A stretch of DNA of 26,316 bases, taken from Verrucomicrobiota bacterium (lineage in GTDB: Bacteria; Verrucomicrobiota; Verrucomicrobiia; Opitutales; Intestinicryptomonadaceae). The stretch is from contig QALA01000067.1 of assembly GCA_003343565.1 (NCBI GenBank), forward strand, positions 1 through 26,316, in the 5' to 3' direction. The notes beneath the pieces were generated by a model. It was not told the origin of the DNA. It saw nothing but the letters and a program-made list of their open reading frames with translations, and did no database searches. The position numbers and the translations under genes are program-made. Positions 16,175-26,316 of this stretch are shown here, piece by piece. Positions within the stretch are counted from its first letter, which is position 1. Every line of letters starts with the position of its first letter.

Positions 16175-17374
16175 ATGAAACCGAAAAAAGTTGCTATACT
16201 CACGGCCGGCGGACTCGCTCCCTGCCTATCGAGCGCGATAGGCGGGCTGATCGAACGCTATACTGAAATAGACCCGTCCATAGAAATAATATGCTACGTG
16301 GACGGATACAAGGGACTGTTGCTGGGCAACAGCATAAAGGTGACGCCGAAGATGCGCGAAAGGGCGTATATTCTCCACCGCTTCGGCGGCTCTCCGATAG
16401 GCAACTCGCGCGTCAAGCTGACCAATGTGAAAGACTGCCTCAAGCGCGGATTGGTCAAAGAGGGCGAAGATCCGCAGAAAGTCGCCGCAGAAAGGCTCGT
16501 AAAGGACGGAGTGGACGTCCTCCACACCATCGGGGGCGACGACACCAACACGGCGGCGGCGGATTTGGCGAAATTTTTAAAGGAAAACAACTACGAACTG
16601 ACGGTCATAGGCCTGCCCAAGACCATTGACAACGACGTCTACCCGATACGCCAGAGCCTCGGCGCCTGGACCGCGGCGGAAGAGGGGGCAAAGTACTTTG
16701 CAAACGTCGTCGGCGAATGCGGGGCGAATCCGAGAATGCTCATAATCCACGAGGTCATGGGGCGCAACTGCGGCTGGCTCACGGCGGCGACGGCGGCAAA
16801 GTACCACAAGAGCCTCGACGCGCTCGAATGGGCCGACGGACTGGGACTGTCAAAAATGCGCCGCGACGTGCACGCCGTCTATGTGCCGGAACTTGAAATC
16901 GACATTCCCGCCGAAGCCGCGCGCCTCAGAAAAATCATGGACGAACACGACTGCGTAAACATTTTCATCTCCGAGGGCGCGGGGGTTAAGACGATTGTCG
17001 CCGAAATGGAGGCTCGCGGCGAGGAGGTTCCGCGCGACGCCTTCGGCCACGTAAAGCTCGACGCGGTAAATCCCGGCAGGTGGTTCGGCAAGCAGTTTGC
17101 GGAAATGATAGGGGCGGAAAAAGTGCTCGTGCAAAAGAGCGGATACTTCGCGCGCGCGGCCGCAGCCAACGCCGACGACCTCCGCCTGATAAAGAGCTGC
17201 ACGGACCTCGCCGTCGAGTGCGCCATGCGGCGCGAGGGCGGAGTGATAGGGCACGACGAAAACAACGGCAACATCTTGCGCGCCTGCGAATTTGAACGCA
17301 TAAAGGGCGGCAAGCCGTTCGACGTCGAACAGCCCTTCTTCAAGGAGCTCCTCTCCGAAATCGGGCAGAGGTAA
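16175..17374 (+). CDS. pfp: Diphosphate-dependent 6-phosphofructokinase
   Basis: The 399-aa product begins KKVAILTAGGLAPCLSSAIGG, the nucleotide/PPi-loop region of phosphofructokinases. It has GGDDTN at 120-125, where the second Asp (D123) replaces the Gly of ATP-dependent enzymes and is the diagnostic residue for PPi use. PKTIDND (148-154) holds the catalytic Asp, and MGRNCGWLTAATA binds fructose 6-phosphate. The enzyme phosphorylates fructose 6-phosphate reversibly, so it serves glycolysis and gluconeogenesis and saves ATP. Length fits the short bacterial PFP group. PPi dependence is inferred from D123; some relatives differ in donor preference. The start is the ATG at 16175, without a clear Shine-Dalgarno; a second ATG lies 6 bases upstream. 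A terminator follows, so it is transcribed alone. Confidence 0.93.
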   Translation: MKPKKVAILTAGGLAPCLSSAIGGLIERYTEIDPSIEIICYVDGYKGLLLGNSIKVTPKMRERAYILHRFGGSPIGNSRVKLTNVKDCLKRGLVKEGEDPQKVAAERLVKDGVDVLHTIGGDDTNTAAADLAKFLKENNYELTVIGLPKTIDNDVYPIRQSLGAWTAAEEGAKYFANVVGECGANPRMLIIHEVMGRNCGWLTAATAAKYHKSLDALEWADGLGLSKMRRDVHAVYVPELEIDIPAEAARLRKIMDEHDCVNIFISEGAGVKTIVAEMEARGEEVPRDAFGHVKLDAVNPGRWFGKQFAEMIGAEKVLVQKSGYFARAAAANADDLRLIKSCTDLAVECAMRREGGVIGHDENNGNILRACEFERIKGGKPFDVEQPFFKELLSEIGQR

Positions 17375-17401
17375 TGCGCTTAAAAGAAAGTTAAAATTTC
17401 G

Positions 17402-17430
17402 GGCGCCGCCGGAGTGCGGCGCCTTTTTTT
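17402..17430 (+). terminator. Intrinsic terminator of pfp
   Basis: GGCGCCGC (17402-17409) pairs perfectly with GCGGCGCC (17416-17423) over a CGGAGT loop, followed by seven T. It begins 28 bases after the pfp stop. Confidence 0.93.
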
Positions 17431-18118
17431 GCGCGCAAAAAAAACGAAAAAACGCGCCCGCGCCTGCCGTTTTCAATACCGCGGCGTTTCGCATATCCCG
17501 CCATGCGGTGCCGTCCGTCGCAATCCCGCAATCTCTGCAATCCCTGCGAAACTTAAAATTCCGAAAGCCCAATCAAAAGCTAAACCGGCTTCCGATTTCG
17601 GGAAAAATCTAAAGGCGATTTCAAGCGGGGAAAAATTGCGCAAAAGCTTTCGCCCCGTCCAAAACCGGCGCGCAAAGCGATTGGCGCACGGCAAAACTTC
17701 GCCTCCCGAAATTCTCCCGCAACAAGCGCGCCCCAAGCATCTCCAAGCGGGATTGCGAACGCTCCCGATTAGCGCGAAAAAAAACTTTGGAAAAAAGTCC
17801 GATTGCGGCGGCTTCTCATGTACGGCTTTCGCAAAGCGCCGCAGAAGCGATAAGCGAAAAATGAAATGGGTCGGTTGCAAAAAAATTTTTACAATTCCCA
17901 AAAACGCAAAACGGCGGACGGGGAAACCGCCCGGTACAAGTTGAAGATTGGCGCCATAGGCGAATTGCCAAAAACCGAAAATTTTGCCCATTGCGCGAAA
18001 TGCGCAAACTTTATGTGCGAAATGCGCCAGTGTATCGCGCCAAAAGGTTTGATACGGTGTGCCAAACGTTTGGCCTTTTTTATATGCAACCCTTGTTCTA
18101 TACCTTTCCTGCAAGGGG
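17431..18118. other. Gene-poor stretch between pfp and the nitroreductase unit
   Basis: A minus-strand frame of about 310 codons spans 17473-18417, but its sequence is Phe/Arg/Ala-rich, family-less and crosses the terminator at 18119-18153, so I do not call it. GCCAAACGTTTGGC at 18061-18074 is a perfect 14-base palindrome followed by C and six T; it may be an additional plus-strand stem-loop. Nothing else is recognised. Confidence 0.5.
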
Positions 18119-18153
18119 ATAAAAAGGCTCTGCAAGGCGTTTGCAGGGCCTTT
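18119..18153 (-). terminator. Terminator of the nitroreductase transcript
   Basis: On the minus strand AAAGGCCCTGCAA (18153-18141) pairs with TTGCAGAGCCTTT (18135-18123), with one G-U pair and a 5-base loop. The T run continues to 18121. It lies 22 bases beyond the stop of the small ORF at 18176 and supports that ORF being inside the transcript. Confidence 0.75.
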
Positions 18154-18175
18154 ACAATTTACGCACGCGGCCGGA

Positions 18176-18466
18176 TTATTTGCATGGGGTTTTCTTGACG
18201 CGCAACTCGTAGACGCCGTTGTCGGCGTCGTAGACGACTTTCGGCTCGGCGTAGATGAACCATTCACCAGCCGCGCCCCCTCGCCCGCGCGCGGCAAACA
18301 AGAAATATACGGCAACCAAAAGGCGCGCGAAATGCGGAATAAGCCTGCGGATTGACGCGAAAGGATTGCGGATTGACGCTGGAGGGCTGCAAACTGGCGC
18401 GGGAAAACGTCCCGCAAACGCGAAATTGCGCGCCTGGCTCCTATCCCGCCGCGGCGCGCTCACCAC
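18176..18466 (-). CDS. Small hypothetical protein, possibly a gene remnant
   Basis: The frame (96 codons, GTG at 18466) overlaps the nitroreductase stop by 7 bases and ends 22 bases before a terminator. Both facts suggest co-transcription and perhaps coupled translation. The first half is Arg/Pro/Ala-rich and not protein-like. The second half is better: a short hydrophobic segment (LLVAVYFLFAA), then GEWFIYAEPKVVYDADNGVY and ELRVKKTPCK at the end. I recognise no family. It may be a real small membrane-anchored protein with a later start, or the surviving 3' end of a larger gene. Confidence 0.35.
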   Translation of the reverse strand: MVSAPRRDRSQARNFAFAGRFPAPVCSPPASIRNPFASIRRLIPHFARLLVAVYFLFAARGRGGAAGEWFIYAEPKVVYDADNGVYELRVKKTPCK

Positions 18467-18981
18467 TTCTGCATATGGACTTTTTCCTCCTCAAAAGTCC
18501 TCTCGCGGCGGACGGGTTCGGCGGCATAACCCAAAATCACCAACGCCATGGGCTCGACATTCTCCGGAATGCCGAACAGGCGCCGAAACGCATCAATCCT
18601 TCCCTTCTCCGGCGCGATGGCGCACCAACACGTGTCAAGCCCCAACTCCTTCGCGCGAATCAGGAGATTTTGCGTGGCGGCGCTGCAATCGTAAACGTAG
18701 TAGCCGCCGGCGGGCGTCTTGTACTGCGCGTCGAGATTTCCGCAAACGATTATCGCGCAGCCGGCGTCGCCCAGCGACGAACAATACGGGTGAATTTGCA
18801 TTATGCGCTCCAACAGCTCCGGCCGCGTCGCCACGACGAACTCCCACGGGCGGCGCCCCATCGCGCTCGGCGCGCTCATGGCGGCCGCAAGAACCTCGCG
18901 TATTTGCCCCGCGTCCGCGCGCTTCGACGGATCATACGAGCGCACCGAAGCGCGCGTAAAAATTGCGTTTTGACTGTCCAT
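18460..18981 (-). CDS. Nitroreductase-family FMN flavoprotein
   Basis: The 173-aa product has the nitroreductase-fold marks. RASVRSYDPS near the N-terminus provides the FMN-phosphate-binding Arg-Ser-x-Arg region. APSAMGRRPWEFVVA follows, then the helix DCSAATQNLLIRAKELGLDTCW that packs on the flavin, and the C-terminal strand MALVILGYAAEP. These are homodimeric, FMN-dependent, NAD(P)H-using reductases of nitro groups, quinones or flavins; the natural substrate is usually unknown. The length is typical of the compact class seen in anaerobes. The ATG at 18981 has GGAAGGA about 8 bases upstream. It is divergent from sdhC. Confidence 0.9.
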   Translation of the reverse strand: MDSQNAIFTRASVRSYDPSKRADAGQIREVLAAAMSAPSAMGRRPWEFVVATRPELLERIMQIHPYCSSLGDAGCAIIVCGNLDAQYKTPAGGYYVYDCSAATQNLLIRAKELGLDTCWCAIAPEKGRIDAFRRLFGIPENVEPMALVILGYAAEPVRRERTFEEEKVHMQKW

Positions 18982-19035
18982 GGCAAAATCCTTCCAATTT
19001 TAAACCTATCGCGCAAATCGGCTGGCGTGAAGCAA

Positions 19036-19049
19036 AAAAAACGTTTTTT
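19036..19049. promoter_or_regulatory. A/T palindrome between nitroreductase and sdhC
   Basis: AAAAAACGTTTTTT is perfectly self-complementary and sits in the 154-base divergent region. It could be an operator or only an A-tract/T-tract coincidence. Confidence 0.2.
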
Positions 19050-19135
19050 GACGCAAGAATTAGATTGAAACGCCGCGAGGTATTTGGCTTATTGAAATTT
19101 TCATTCTGAATTTGTCCAACTCAATAGAAACAAAC

Positions 19136-19987
19136 ATGGGAAATATGAAAAAACTAATCATGTCATCGCTGATGAAAAAGTTTGTGATGGCGGTCACGGG
19201 GTTCGTATTGGCGTCGTTTCTGCTGGCGCACATGCTCGGCAATCTCCAGATGCTCGAAGGCTGTCCGCTGGCCATAAACGCATACGCGAACTTTCTGCAA
19301 ACCCTCCCCTGGGAATTTCTCTGGGGTTTTAGAGTCGTTTTGGCCCTGTGTTTTGTGACCCACTTTACGACGGCTTTCCTGCTCGTCATGGAAAACAGGA
19401 AAGCGCGCCCGCAAAATTACGCGGTTAAAAAGTATCTGGCCGCCTCTCCTGCGGCGCGCACAATGATTTACTCCGGCGTAGTGGTCATCGCGTTTATAAT
19501 AATACATATTCTCCAATACACGGTCATCGTCCTCAATCCGGAGCTCAAGTCTCTCGAATGGGTTGCGACGGGCGGAATGTACGAGGGCAAAACCATACAC
19601 GACGTGTACGCCATGCTCATAATAAGCTTTTCCAACGACTGGGTCGCAATCGGCTACATAGCGGCGATGGCGGTCATAGGGTTCCATCTTTCCTACGGGG
19701 TGTCGAGCATGTTCCAATCCGTCGGCATGCGCAACGAAGTCTGGCGCGGGCGCCTGAACGGTCTTGCGAAAATATACTGCGCGATAATAGCGATCGGCTT
19801 TTCGCTCAATCCGCTGGCGGTTCTGGCCTCCAAGTACACGCCCTGCAAGGCTCTGCCGGTCGAGTGCGTTCTCAAGCAGTATGAATCGCAAAAGGGCAAG
19901 AAGGAAATATTCGTCAACTACGATTTCCTGAAGAAGGGCGCAGCCTGCAACGCGCCCGCCGCAACAGCACAACCCGCAGCCAAGTAA
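19136..19987 (+). CDS. sdhC: Succinate dehydrogenase/fumarate reductase cytochrome b subunit (b558 type)
   Basis: The 283-aa membrane protein has five predicted transmembrane segments. Four carry a histidine suited to heme ligation: LLAHMLGN, CFVTHFTTAFL, FIIIHILQY and VIGFHLSYGV. This is the single-subunit, di-heme anchor found with SdhA/SdhB in Bacteroidetes, Epsilonproteobacteria and Verrucomicrobia. It binds quinone and anchors the catalytic subunits to the cytoplasmic membrane. An upstream TTG at 19112 is in frame, but the ATG at 19136 fits the family N-terminus better; ATG 19145 is also possible. It is the first gene of sdhCAB, with 12 bases to sdhA. The C-terminal Ala/Pro-rich tail (CNAPAATAQPAAK) is unusual but harmless. 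Confidence 0.92.
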   Translation: MGNMKKLIMSSLMKKFVMAVTGFVLASFLLAHMLGNLQMLEGCPLAINAYANFLQTLPWEFLWGFRVVLALCFVTHFTTAFLLVMENRKARPQNYAVKKYLAASPAARTMIYSGVVVIAFIIIHILQYTVIVLNPELKSLEWVATGGMYEGKTIHDVYAMLIISFSNDWVAIGYIAAMAVIGFHLSYGVSSMFQSVGMRNEVWRGRLNGLAKIYCAIIAIGFSLNPLAVLASKYTPCKALPVECVLKQYESQKGKKEIFVNYDFLKKGAACNAPAATAQPAAK

Positions 19988-19999
19988 AGGAGCACCAAC

Positions 20000-21928
<1,929 letters not shown>

Positions 21929-21952
21929 GAATCGCAAAACAGGATTTTAAAG

Positions 21953-22714
21953 ATGAAAATACATCTCAAAGTTTGGACCCAAAAGAACTCCGAGAGCAAG
22001 GGAAAATTCGCCACGTACACCGTCGACAACGTCAGCGAAGACAGCTCGTTTCTGGAAATGTTCGACATTCTCAACGAGCAGCTCGTCTCGCAGGGCAAGG
22101 AGCCGATAGCCTTCGACCACGACTGCCGCGAGGGCATCTGCGGAATGTGCTCCATGACGATTGACGGAATACCGCACGGGCCGGAGAGCAAGACGACGGT
22201 CTGCCAGCTGCACATGCGCAAATTCCGCGACGGAGACACGATAGTCGTCGAACCCTGGCGCGCCGGCCCCTTCCCCGTCAAGAGGGACCTCATCGTTTCG
22301 CGCGACGCCCTCGACCTCATACAGCAGGCCGGCGGATACATATCCGCGCGCACCGGTTCCGCGCAGGACGCCAACGCCATTCCCATTCCCAAAGAGGTTG
22401 CCGACAAGGCCATGGACGCGGCCAGCTGCATAGGCTGCGGAGCTTGCGTTGCGGCCTGTCCGAATGCGGCGGCGATGCTGTTTACGTCGGCGAAAGTCTC
22501 GCACCTGAACTATCTTCCGCAGGGCGCGCCTGAGCGCGACCGCCGCACGATAGCCATGGTCGAAAAGATGGACGAACTCGGCTTCGGCAACTGCTCGAAC
22601 TACGGAGAGTGCCAGGCCGTATGCCCGAAGGGAATAACGCTCGACTTCATCGCAAAGATGAATCGGGATTACGCCCTTGCGAAATCCAGACAGCTGGCAA
22701 AGACGGGCAAATAG
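21953..22714 (+). CDS. sdhB: Succinate dehydrogenase/fumarate reductase iron-sulfur subunit
   Basis: The 253-aa product has all three cluster motifs. The N-terminal ferredoxin domain has DCREGICGMC (C58, C63, C66; the fourth Cys in TTVCQLH) for [2Fe-2S]. CIGCGACVAACP (from C159) binds [4Fe-4S], and CSNYGECQAVCP (C214, C220, C224) binds [3Fe-4S]. It conducts electrons between the flavin of SdhA and the hemes/quinone of SdhC. The length is the non-classical, longer form paired with b558 anchors. It follows sdhA after 24 bases and closes the operon; a terminator begins 21 bases after its stop. Confidence 0.96.
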   Translation: MKIHLKVWTQKNSESKGKFATYTVDNVSEDSSFLEMFDILNEQLVSQGKEPIAFDHDCREGICGMCSMTIDGIPHGPESKTTVCQLHMRKFRDGDTIVVEPWRAGPFPVKRDLIVSRDALDLIQQAGGYISARTGSAQDANAIPIPKEVADKAMDAASCIGCGACVAACPNAAAMLFTSAKVSHLNYLPQGAPERDRRTIAMVEKMDELGFGNCSNYGECQAVCPKGITLDFIAKMNRDYALAKSRQLAKTGK

Positions 22715-22735
22715 GTTCCCGCTTTCTCCTTTGGG

Positions 22736-22766
22736 GCGCCTCCGTTTTTTCGGAGGCGCTTTTTTT
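22736..22766 (+). terminator. Intrinsic terminator of sdhCAB
   Basis: GCGCCTCCG (22736-22744) pairs perfectly with CGGAGGCGC (22751-22759) over a T6 loop, followed by seven T. Confidence 0.94.
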
Positions 22767-22932
22767 ATCTTCGCGCCGGTTTTTATCTTTGGAATTGTTT
22801 TCCGACAAGCTTTTGCCAATGCGCGAAAAATCGAATCGCGCGCCGAAAAATCCGCCGCCTGCGCAAAAGCAAATTGCGCAAGAAAACGCCCGAAAATCGG
22901 GGTGTTCCGAAGAGTTCCCCCTATCCATTTTT

Positions 22933-23001
22933 AATGCGGAACGTCCCGAACGGGCTTCCCCCGTTCCTTTAAAATGCGGGAAGTCCCAAAGGAACTTGCC
23001 C
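22933..23001. repeat. Diverged tandem duplication, about 40-base period
   Basis: AATGCGGAACGTCCCGAACG (22933-22952) and AATGCGGGAAGTCCCAAAGG (22973-22992) start 40 bases apart. Each is followed by a CTT and C-rich run, and the flanks also match (TTTTAATG and TTTAAAATG). Confidence 0.45.
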
Positions 23002-23330
23002 ACCCCTTTATTTGCAAATGCGCAACGCCTGCCGAAGCGGCATTGCGAAAAGCGTTCATGCCGCAGTGAAAGCGCATTCGGAATATGCGCCGGCGCGCAA
23101 AAGACGCAAAAATTTTACAGATATTGCAACGCTTCGCGGCAAGTCCGCCAGCTCCTGAAAGGCCGAAAACGCGCGCGCCATGCGAAGGCGTACAAACAGC
23201 GCAAGCGTCGGTTCCACAATGAAGCGGGACATCGTCCAACCAGCCGCCATTGCGGCGATATTGCGGCGCGCCATACGGCATTGCTTTGTTTGCAAAATAT
23301 GCGCGCACATCGTTAAGCCTTTCATTTTCA

Positions 23331-23358
23331 TTGACGCGCCGCGCGTAAAATTTAAATT
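23331..23358 (+). promoter_or_regulatory. Possible promoter of the lipoprotein gene
   Basis: TTGACG (23331-23336) and TAAATT (23353-23358) are separated by 16 bases, 65 bases before the ATG at 23424. The -10 matches the sigma-70 consensus at four of six positions. Confidence 0.3.
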
Positions 23359-23423
23359 GGACAAATAAGTTTATCCGGCCCATGCGCCGGAGATTTGAGG
23401 GGAAAATACAACGTGTCCATACT

Positions 23424-26316
23424 ATGAAAAAACGCATTTTGCTGATATGCGCGCTGTGCGCGTCGATTTGTTCTTGCGACATTCCGCAGAGGGAGAAAAA
23501 GCGGTATCCCGACGAAGACAGGGTTGCGAACGCCCAGCTTGCCTTGCAGGCGATAAATGACGCAAAGAGCGGAAAGCCCAAAGCTCCGGATTCGCCCGCC
23601 AAAAATCCGAAGGCGGCTTCCGATGCGCGCTCGCAGCCGGCTGGAGGCGGCGGAACTCAGTCGAATCCCAACGCGGCGCCGCTGCCCAATCCGGAGCCGC
23701 TTATGGCGAAATCCGAACGCGGGGAGAGGCTCAAGGCAAAATTCGGAGTCGAGGTCTGCGGAGAGCAAGAGGAGGAAAGGTTTGAGGTTCCGTTCTTCAG
23801 GGCGGGAAACAAGGAAATTTACGTTCGCCGCCTCGGAAATTCAATAGGCGACAGGACGAAGCGGGGCGCAAACAACTTCACCGTGCTTGTCAACGGGGCG
23901 CGGGTTGCAAGCATCACCTTCTGGGGAAGCAACAAGAACGGGCACGGCTATCCGTTCAAGCCGCTCGACAACGACCCGTACTCGGTCTCGATAGACGAGA
24001 AGAACTCGTCGTACACATACGAGCAGCCATATCTGACGGGGGACGGCAAGCGGGCCGTCGCAAAGCTCTCGATGCGCGGTCTGGACGACGGCGGCGTGGA
24101 AATATCTTGGGACACCGGGGATCCAAACGAGGGCGTAAACCCGTGGATAGTGTTCGACGGGCACAGGGGAAAGAGCCTCTCATTCGGCGGCAAGGCGTTC
24201 CGCGAAAATTCAAAGGCCGCGCTTGAAGCCAACAAAAACGAAATCGCCGCGCACGTCAAGGGAGACATAGAATTCGGCGACGGCTCCCCGACGAGCGCGA
24301 TAAAAGTCGCCTTCGACGATCCCAACACCGACGGCTGGACGACCGAAAGCGTGAGGAAGACCAGTCGCGGCGACACCTATTCGATAATTTGGCGCATGGG
24401 CCGCTATCCGAACGGCTCCACGCCGCAAAAGGGAAAGTTCAGAATAGACTTTGGCGAATGCGCTGTCGCCAAGGACACCCCTCCGCCCTTCGGCAACATA
24501 GACTTTTGGGCGTACGACGCCACGCACGTCCCGCAGACTTCCGGAAAAAACCTGCTGCAAAATCCGAGCTTCGAGCAGGGGCTACGCTACTGGCGGGTGC
24601 GTCCGCAAGACCAGTGGACGCCCGACAAGCCGGAGGCGATGAGCAGCATAGAAGGCGGCGTGTTCGGGAAAAGGGCCGCAAGATTGGAGGAGGGCTCGCT
24701 CTACTCGTTTCCCATCGCCCTGACTCCGGGGAAAAAGTACGCGCTGAGCTTTTACGCAAAATCCGCAAACGGGAACAGGTCCTCGATGAACGTCAATATC
24801 CAGAACGCCGGCAGGGGCGGAAAATATCCCGGCAAATGGGGATTCGGCGACTTTCAAAACAAGGACAGCCAATTCCAACTGGACGGCGAATGGAAACGCT
24901 ACTGGAGGACCGTCGAGGGCGACGCGGCGGGCATTCAAATCGTGCTCCAAGCCGGTTTGGGCGACAGGGCCGCGCTCGTCGACGCCATGCAGCTTGAGGA
25001 GTCGGCCGACGGCAAGCCCACAGACTTCGAGCCTCCCGCCTTTGACGGAAATCTCGTCACCTCGGCCTACCCGTGCAACGACGTCTCCTTCGGAGAGCCG
25101 ATAGGCGCGAAACTCGAAATATTCGGCAAGGGCGGCGCGCGCGGAAAGGCGAGAATCACGCTCAAAAACGTCTATTACGAAACGCTGTTCGACAAGACGT
25201 TCGACGTGAAAATCGGGGAGGACGGAACATGCACGCTCCCCCTGGATTTCGACGCCGGAAAAATCGGAGAGGGAATATTTCTCGTGCGGGCCGACTACCA
25301 CCCGTGGGGAGCCAAACCCTACACTGACTACTTCCGCTTCAGCGTAATGCGCAAGCTCGAAAACAGACACGCCACAAAAGACATATTCGGCACCGGAATG
25401 TTTACGCGTTCCCACTCCAATTCGGACGCCGCGGGGAAAAAATTTATGGAATGGGGATTCGGCTCGACGACTTGGTACAGGCCGGTATTCGGCAAAGACT
25501 ACAAAAAGAATCTCGCCGAAAAGATGCCCAGCGTGGAGCTGTACAAAAAGTACCGCATATCGAACCAGTTGGTGGGAATGGAGAGGGGGCTGACTCCGGA
25601 AATGGAGGCGCTCGGAAACTACCGCAACTGGAAACGGATAACTCCGGAAATGGAAAAGCTCATCGAGGAGAGCGCATACATAATGGTAAAGGAAACCCCG
25701 CCGGAAGTAATGGAGACGTTCGCGTTCGGAAACGAGGAAGAGAGCGTGACGGCGGGAAGGTACGACGACTATGCAAAGGCGCAGCTTGCCGCATATCGCG
25801 GGGCGAAGCGGGCGAATCCGAACGTGCTCGTCGCGCCCACGCACGGGACGAGCGGATACAGCTCGTCGCGCGGCAGAGACGCAATCGACGGCTATCTTGA
25901 GGCCGCCCTCAAGCGCGGCGTGCGGTACGACGCCGTCGGAGTCCACCCGTACGGAAACTACGACTACGACCCTCTCTGGGATTTCGACGAAAACGTCACA
26001 TACCTAAAGAGCCGCCTAAAACACTACGGCTATCCGGACGACACTCCGCTGTACATGTCCGAATGCGGCAATATGTGCGACGCCTCCATACCGCCGTGGG
26101 GGACGAGCAACTACGACAGATACAGAGCCTCCAAACCCACATACGACTTCGGCAACCAGGAGATTTTCCAGGCCTTCATATACGCCAGAATGTACATAGC
26201 CGCGCTCAAGTTCCACCCGCAGCTGCGCGGGTGCAACATCTGGACCTACACGCCGTTTCTGGACTACAACTTCACGCCGCTTTTGTTGTGCAAGGCGGTC
26301 AACACGCTCGGCAACC
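23424..26316 (+). CDS. Putative lipoprotein glycoside hydrolase with CBM-like domain (runs off the right edge)
   Basis: About 964 residues are visible in one open frame without a stop. The N-terminus MKKRILLICALCASICSCD is a lipoprotein-type signal with C18 the likely acylated residue, although the box (I-C-S-C) is atypical. A Lys/Pro/Ala-rich linker follows (about 48-95), and then a beta-rich domain of unknown family (about 110-370). A jelly-roll of the CBM4/9 type comes next (376-527, starting NLLQNPSFEQGLRYW, with LTPGKKYALSFYAKS and ALVDAMQLEE). After a further beta region there is a TIM-barrel-like part. Its likely catalytic pair is E771 in FAFGNEEES (acid/base of the NE type) and E880 in PLYMSECGN (nucleophile), as in clan GH-A. 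VGVHPYGNYDYDPLW is also typical of such barrels. I infer a surface-anchored polysaccharide-degrading enzyme; family and substrate are not recognisable. AGGGG lies 20 bases before the ATG, too far to be ideal. The frame is too long to be chance. Confidence 0.75.
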   Translation, partial: MKKRILLICALCASICSCDIPQREKKRYPDEDRVANAQLALQAINDAKSGKPKAPDSPAKNPKAASDARSQPAGGGGTQSNPNAAPLPNPEPLMAKSERGERLKAKFGVEVCGEQEEERFEVPFFRAGNKEIYVRRLGNSIGDRTKRGANNFTVLVNGARVASITFWGSNKNGHGYPFKPLDNDPYSVSIDEKNSSYTYEQPYLTGDGKRAVAKLSMRGLDDGGVEISWDTGDPNEGVNPWIVFDGHRGKSLSFGGKAFRENSKAALEANKNEIAAHVKGDIEFGDGSPTSAIKVAFDDPNTDGWTTESVRKTSRGDTYSIIWRMGRYPNGSTPQKGKFRIDFGECAVAKDTPPPFGNIDFWAYDATHVPQTSGKNLLQNPSFEQGLRYWRVRPQDQWTPDKPEAMSSIEGGVFGKRAARLEEGSLYSFPIALTPGKKYALSFYAKSANGNRSSMNVNIQNAGRGGKYPGKWGFGDFQNKDSQFQLDGEWKRYWRTVEGDAAGIQIVLQAGLGDRAALVDAMQLEESADGKPTDFEPPAFDGNLVTSAYPCNDVSFGEPIGAKLEIFGKGGARGKARITLKNVYYETLFDKTFDVKIGEDGTCTLPLDFDAGKIGEGIFLVRADYHPWGAKPYTDYFRFSVMRKLENRHATKDIFGTGMFTRSHSNSDAAGKKFMEWGFGSTTWYRPVFGKDYKKNLAEKMPSVELYKKYRISNQLVGMERGLTPEMEALGNYRNWKRITPEMEKLIEESAYIMVKETPPEVMETFAFGNEEESVTAGRYDDYAKAQLAAYRGAKRANPNVLVAPTHGTSGYSSSRGRDAIDGYLEAALKRGVRYDAVGVHPYGNYDYDPLWDFDENVTYLKSRLKHYGYPDDTPLYMSECGNMCDASIPPWGTSNYDRYRASKPTYDFGNQEIFQAFIYARMYIAALKFHPQLRGCNIWTYTPFLDYNFTPLLLCKAVNTLGN

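Larger units (their letters stand above)
22767..23423. other. Gene-poor stretch between sdhB and the lipoprotein gene
   Basis: Minus-strand frames at 23056-23364 and 22931-23602 lack a Shine-Dalgarno and any recognisable motif, and I do not call them. A diverged tandem duplication lies at 22933-23001 and a possible promoter at 23331-23358. Confidence 0.55.

Noticed and set aside
4989..18074. 13-base match CAAACGTTTGGCA between 4989-5001 (+) and 18072-18060 (-)
   Set aside because: In 26 kb on both strands several 13-base matches are expected by chance.
17473..18417. A minus-strand frame of about 310 codons
   Set aside because: It crosses the terminator at 18119-18153 and overlaps the small ORF in another frame, and its sequence is not protein-like.
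23056..23364. Minus-strand frame of 102 codons upstream of the lipoprotein gene
   Set aside because: Contains a plausible hydrophobic stretch but no Shine-Dalgarno or recognisable motif, and it overlaps the likely promoter region of the next gene.

Overview
The window is a GC-rich bacterial chromosome segment with long, low-information intergenic stretches. Its four tandem surface-protein paralogues carry PEP-CTERM-like tails (V-P-E, then an Ala/Leu helix, then an Arg cluster). Such tails are common in Verrucomicrobia of the Opitutae type. A PPi-type phosphofructokinase, a three-subunit succinate dehydrogenase/fumarate reductase and two exported glycoside hydrolases fit a polysaccharide-degrading, probably gut-associated anaerobe of that group. 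This taxonomic reading is inference; no rRNA or other marker gene is present.

Layout. 1-298 (-): 5' part of aspartate kinase behind a structured leader. 947-1792 (-): SPOUT RNA methyltransferase. 1893-4337 (+): polysaccharide pyruvyl transferase-family protein, then a TrmA/RlmD-type RNA uracil methyltransferase. 4338-5444: about 1.1 kb without a convincing gene, holding one degraded minus-strand frame. 5445-11433 (+): array of four paralogues of one exported, putatively cell-wall-sorted protein: copy A (two frameshifts), copy B (internally deleted remnant), copy C (intact, AT-rich) and copy D (intact, base composition like the chromosome). 12352-14175 (-): secreted GH2 enzyme behind a LacI-type palindrome. 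14653-15930 (-): HflX GTPase. 16175-17374 (+): phosphofructokinase. 18176-18981 (-): nitroreductase and a small downstream ORF ending at a terminator. 19136-22714 (+): sdhC-sdhA-sdhB operon with its own terminator. 23424 to the right edge (+): a large putative lipoprotein with a CBM-like domain and a clan GH-A-like catalytic domain, cut by the window end.

Together the housekeeping genes cover lysine/threonine/methionine family entry (aspartate kinase), glycolysis with PPi, succinate/fumarate respiration, and RNA modification and ribosome rescue. The accessory genes are directed to the cell surface and to carbohydrates. The most unusual part is the array of sorted surface proteins at 5.4-11.4 kb. 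Its copies stand at different stages of decay and differ sharply in base composition. Three copies of a short conserved upstream box lie in it, and its starts lack Shine-Dalgarno sequences. I saw no tRNA, rRNA, CRISPR array, transposase or integrase.
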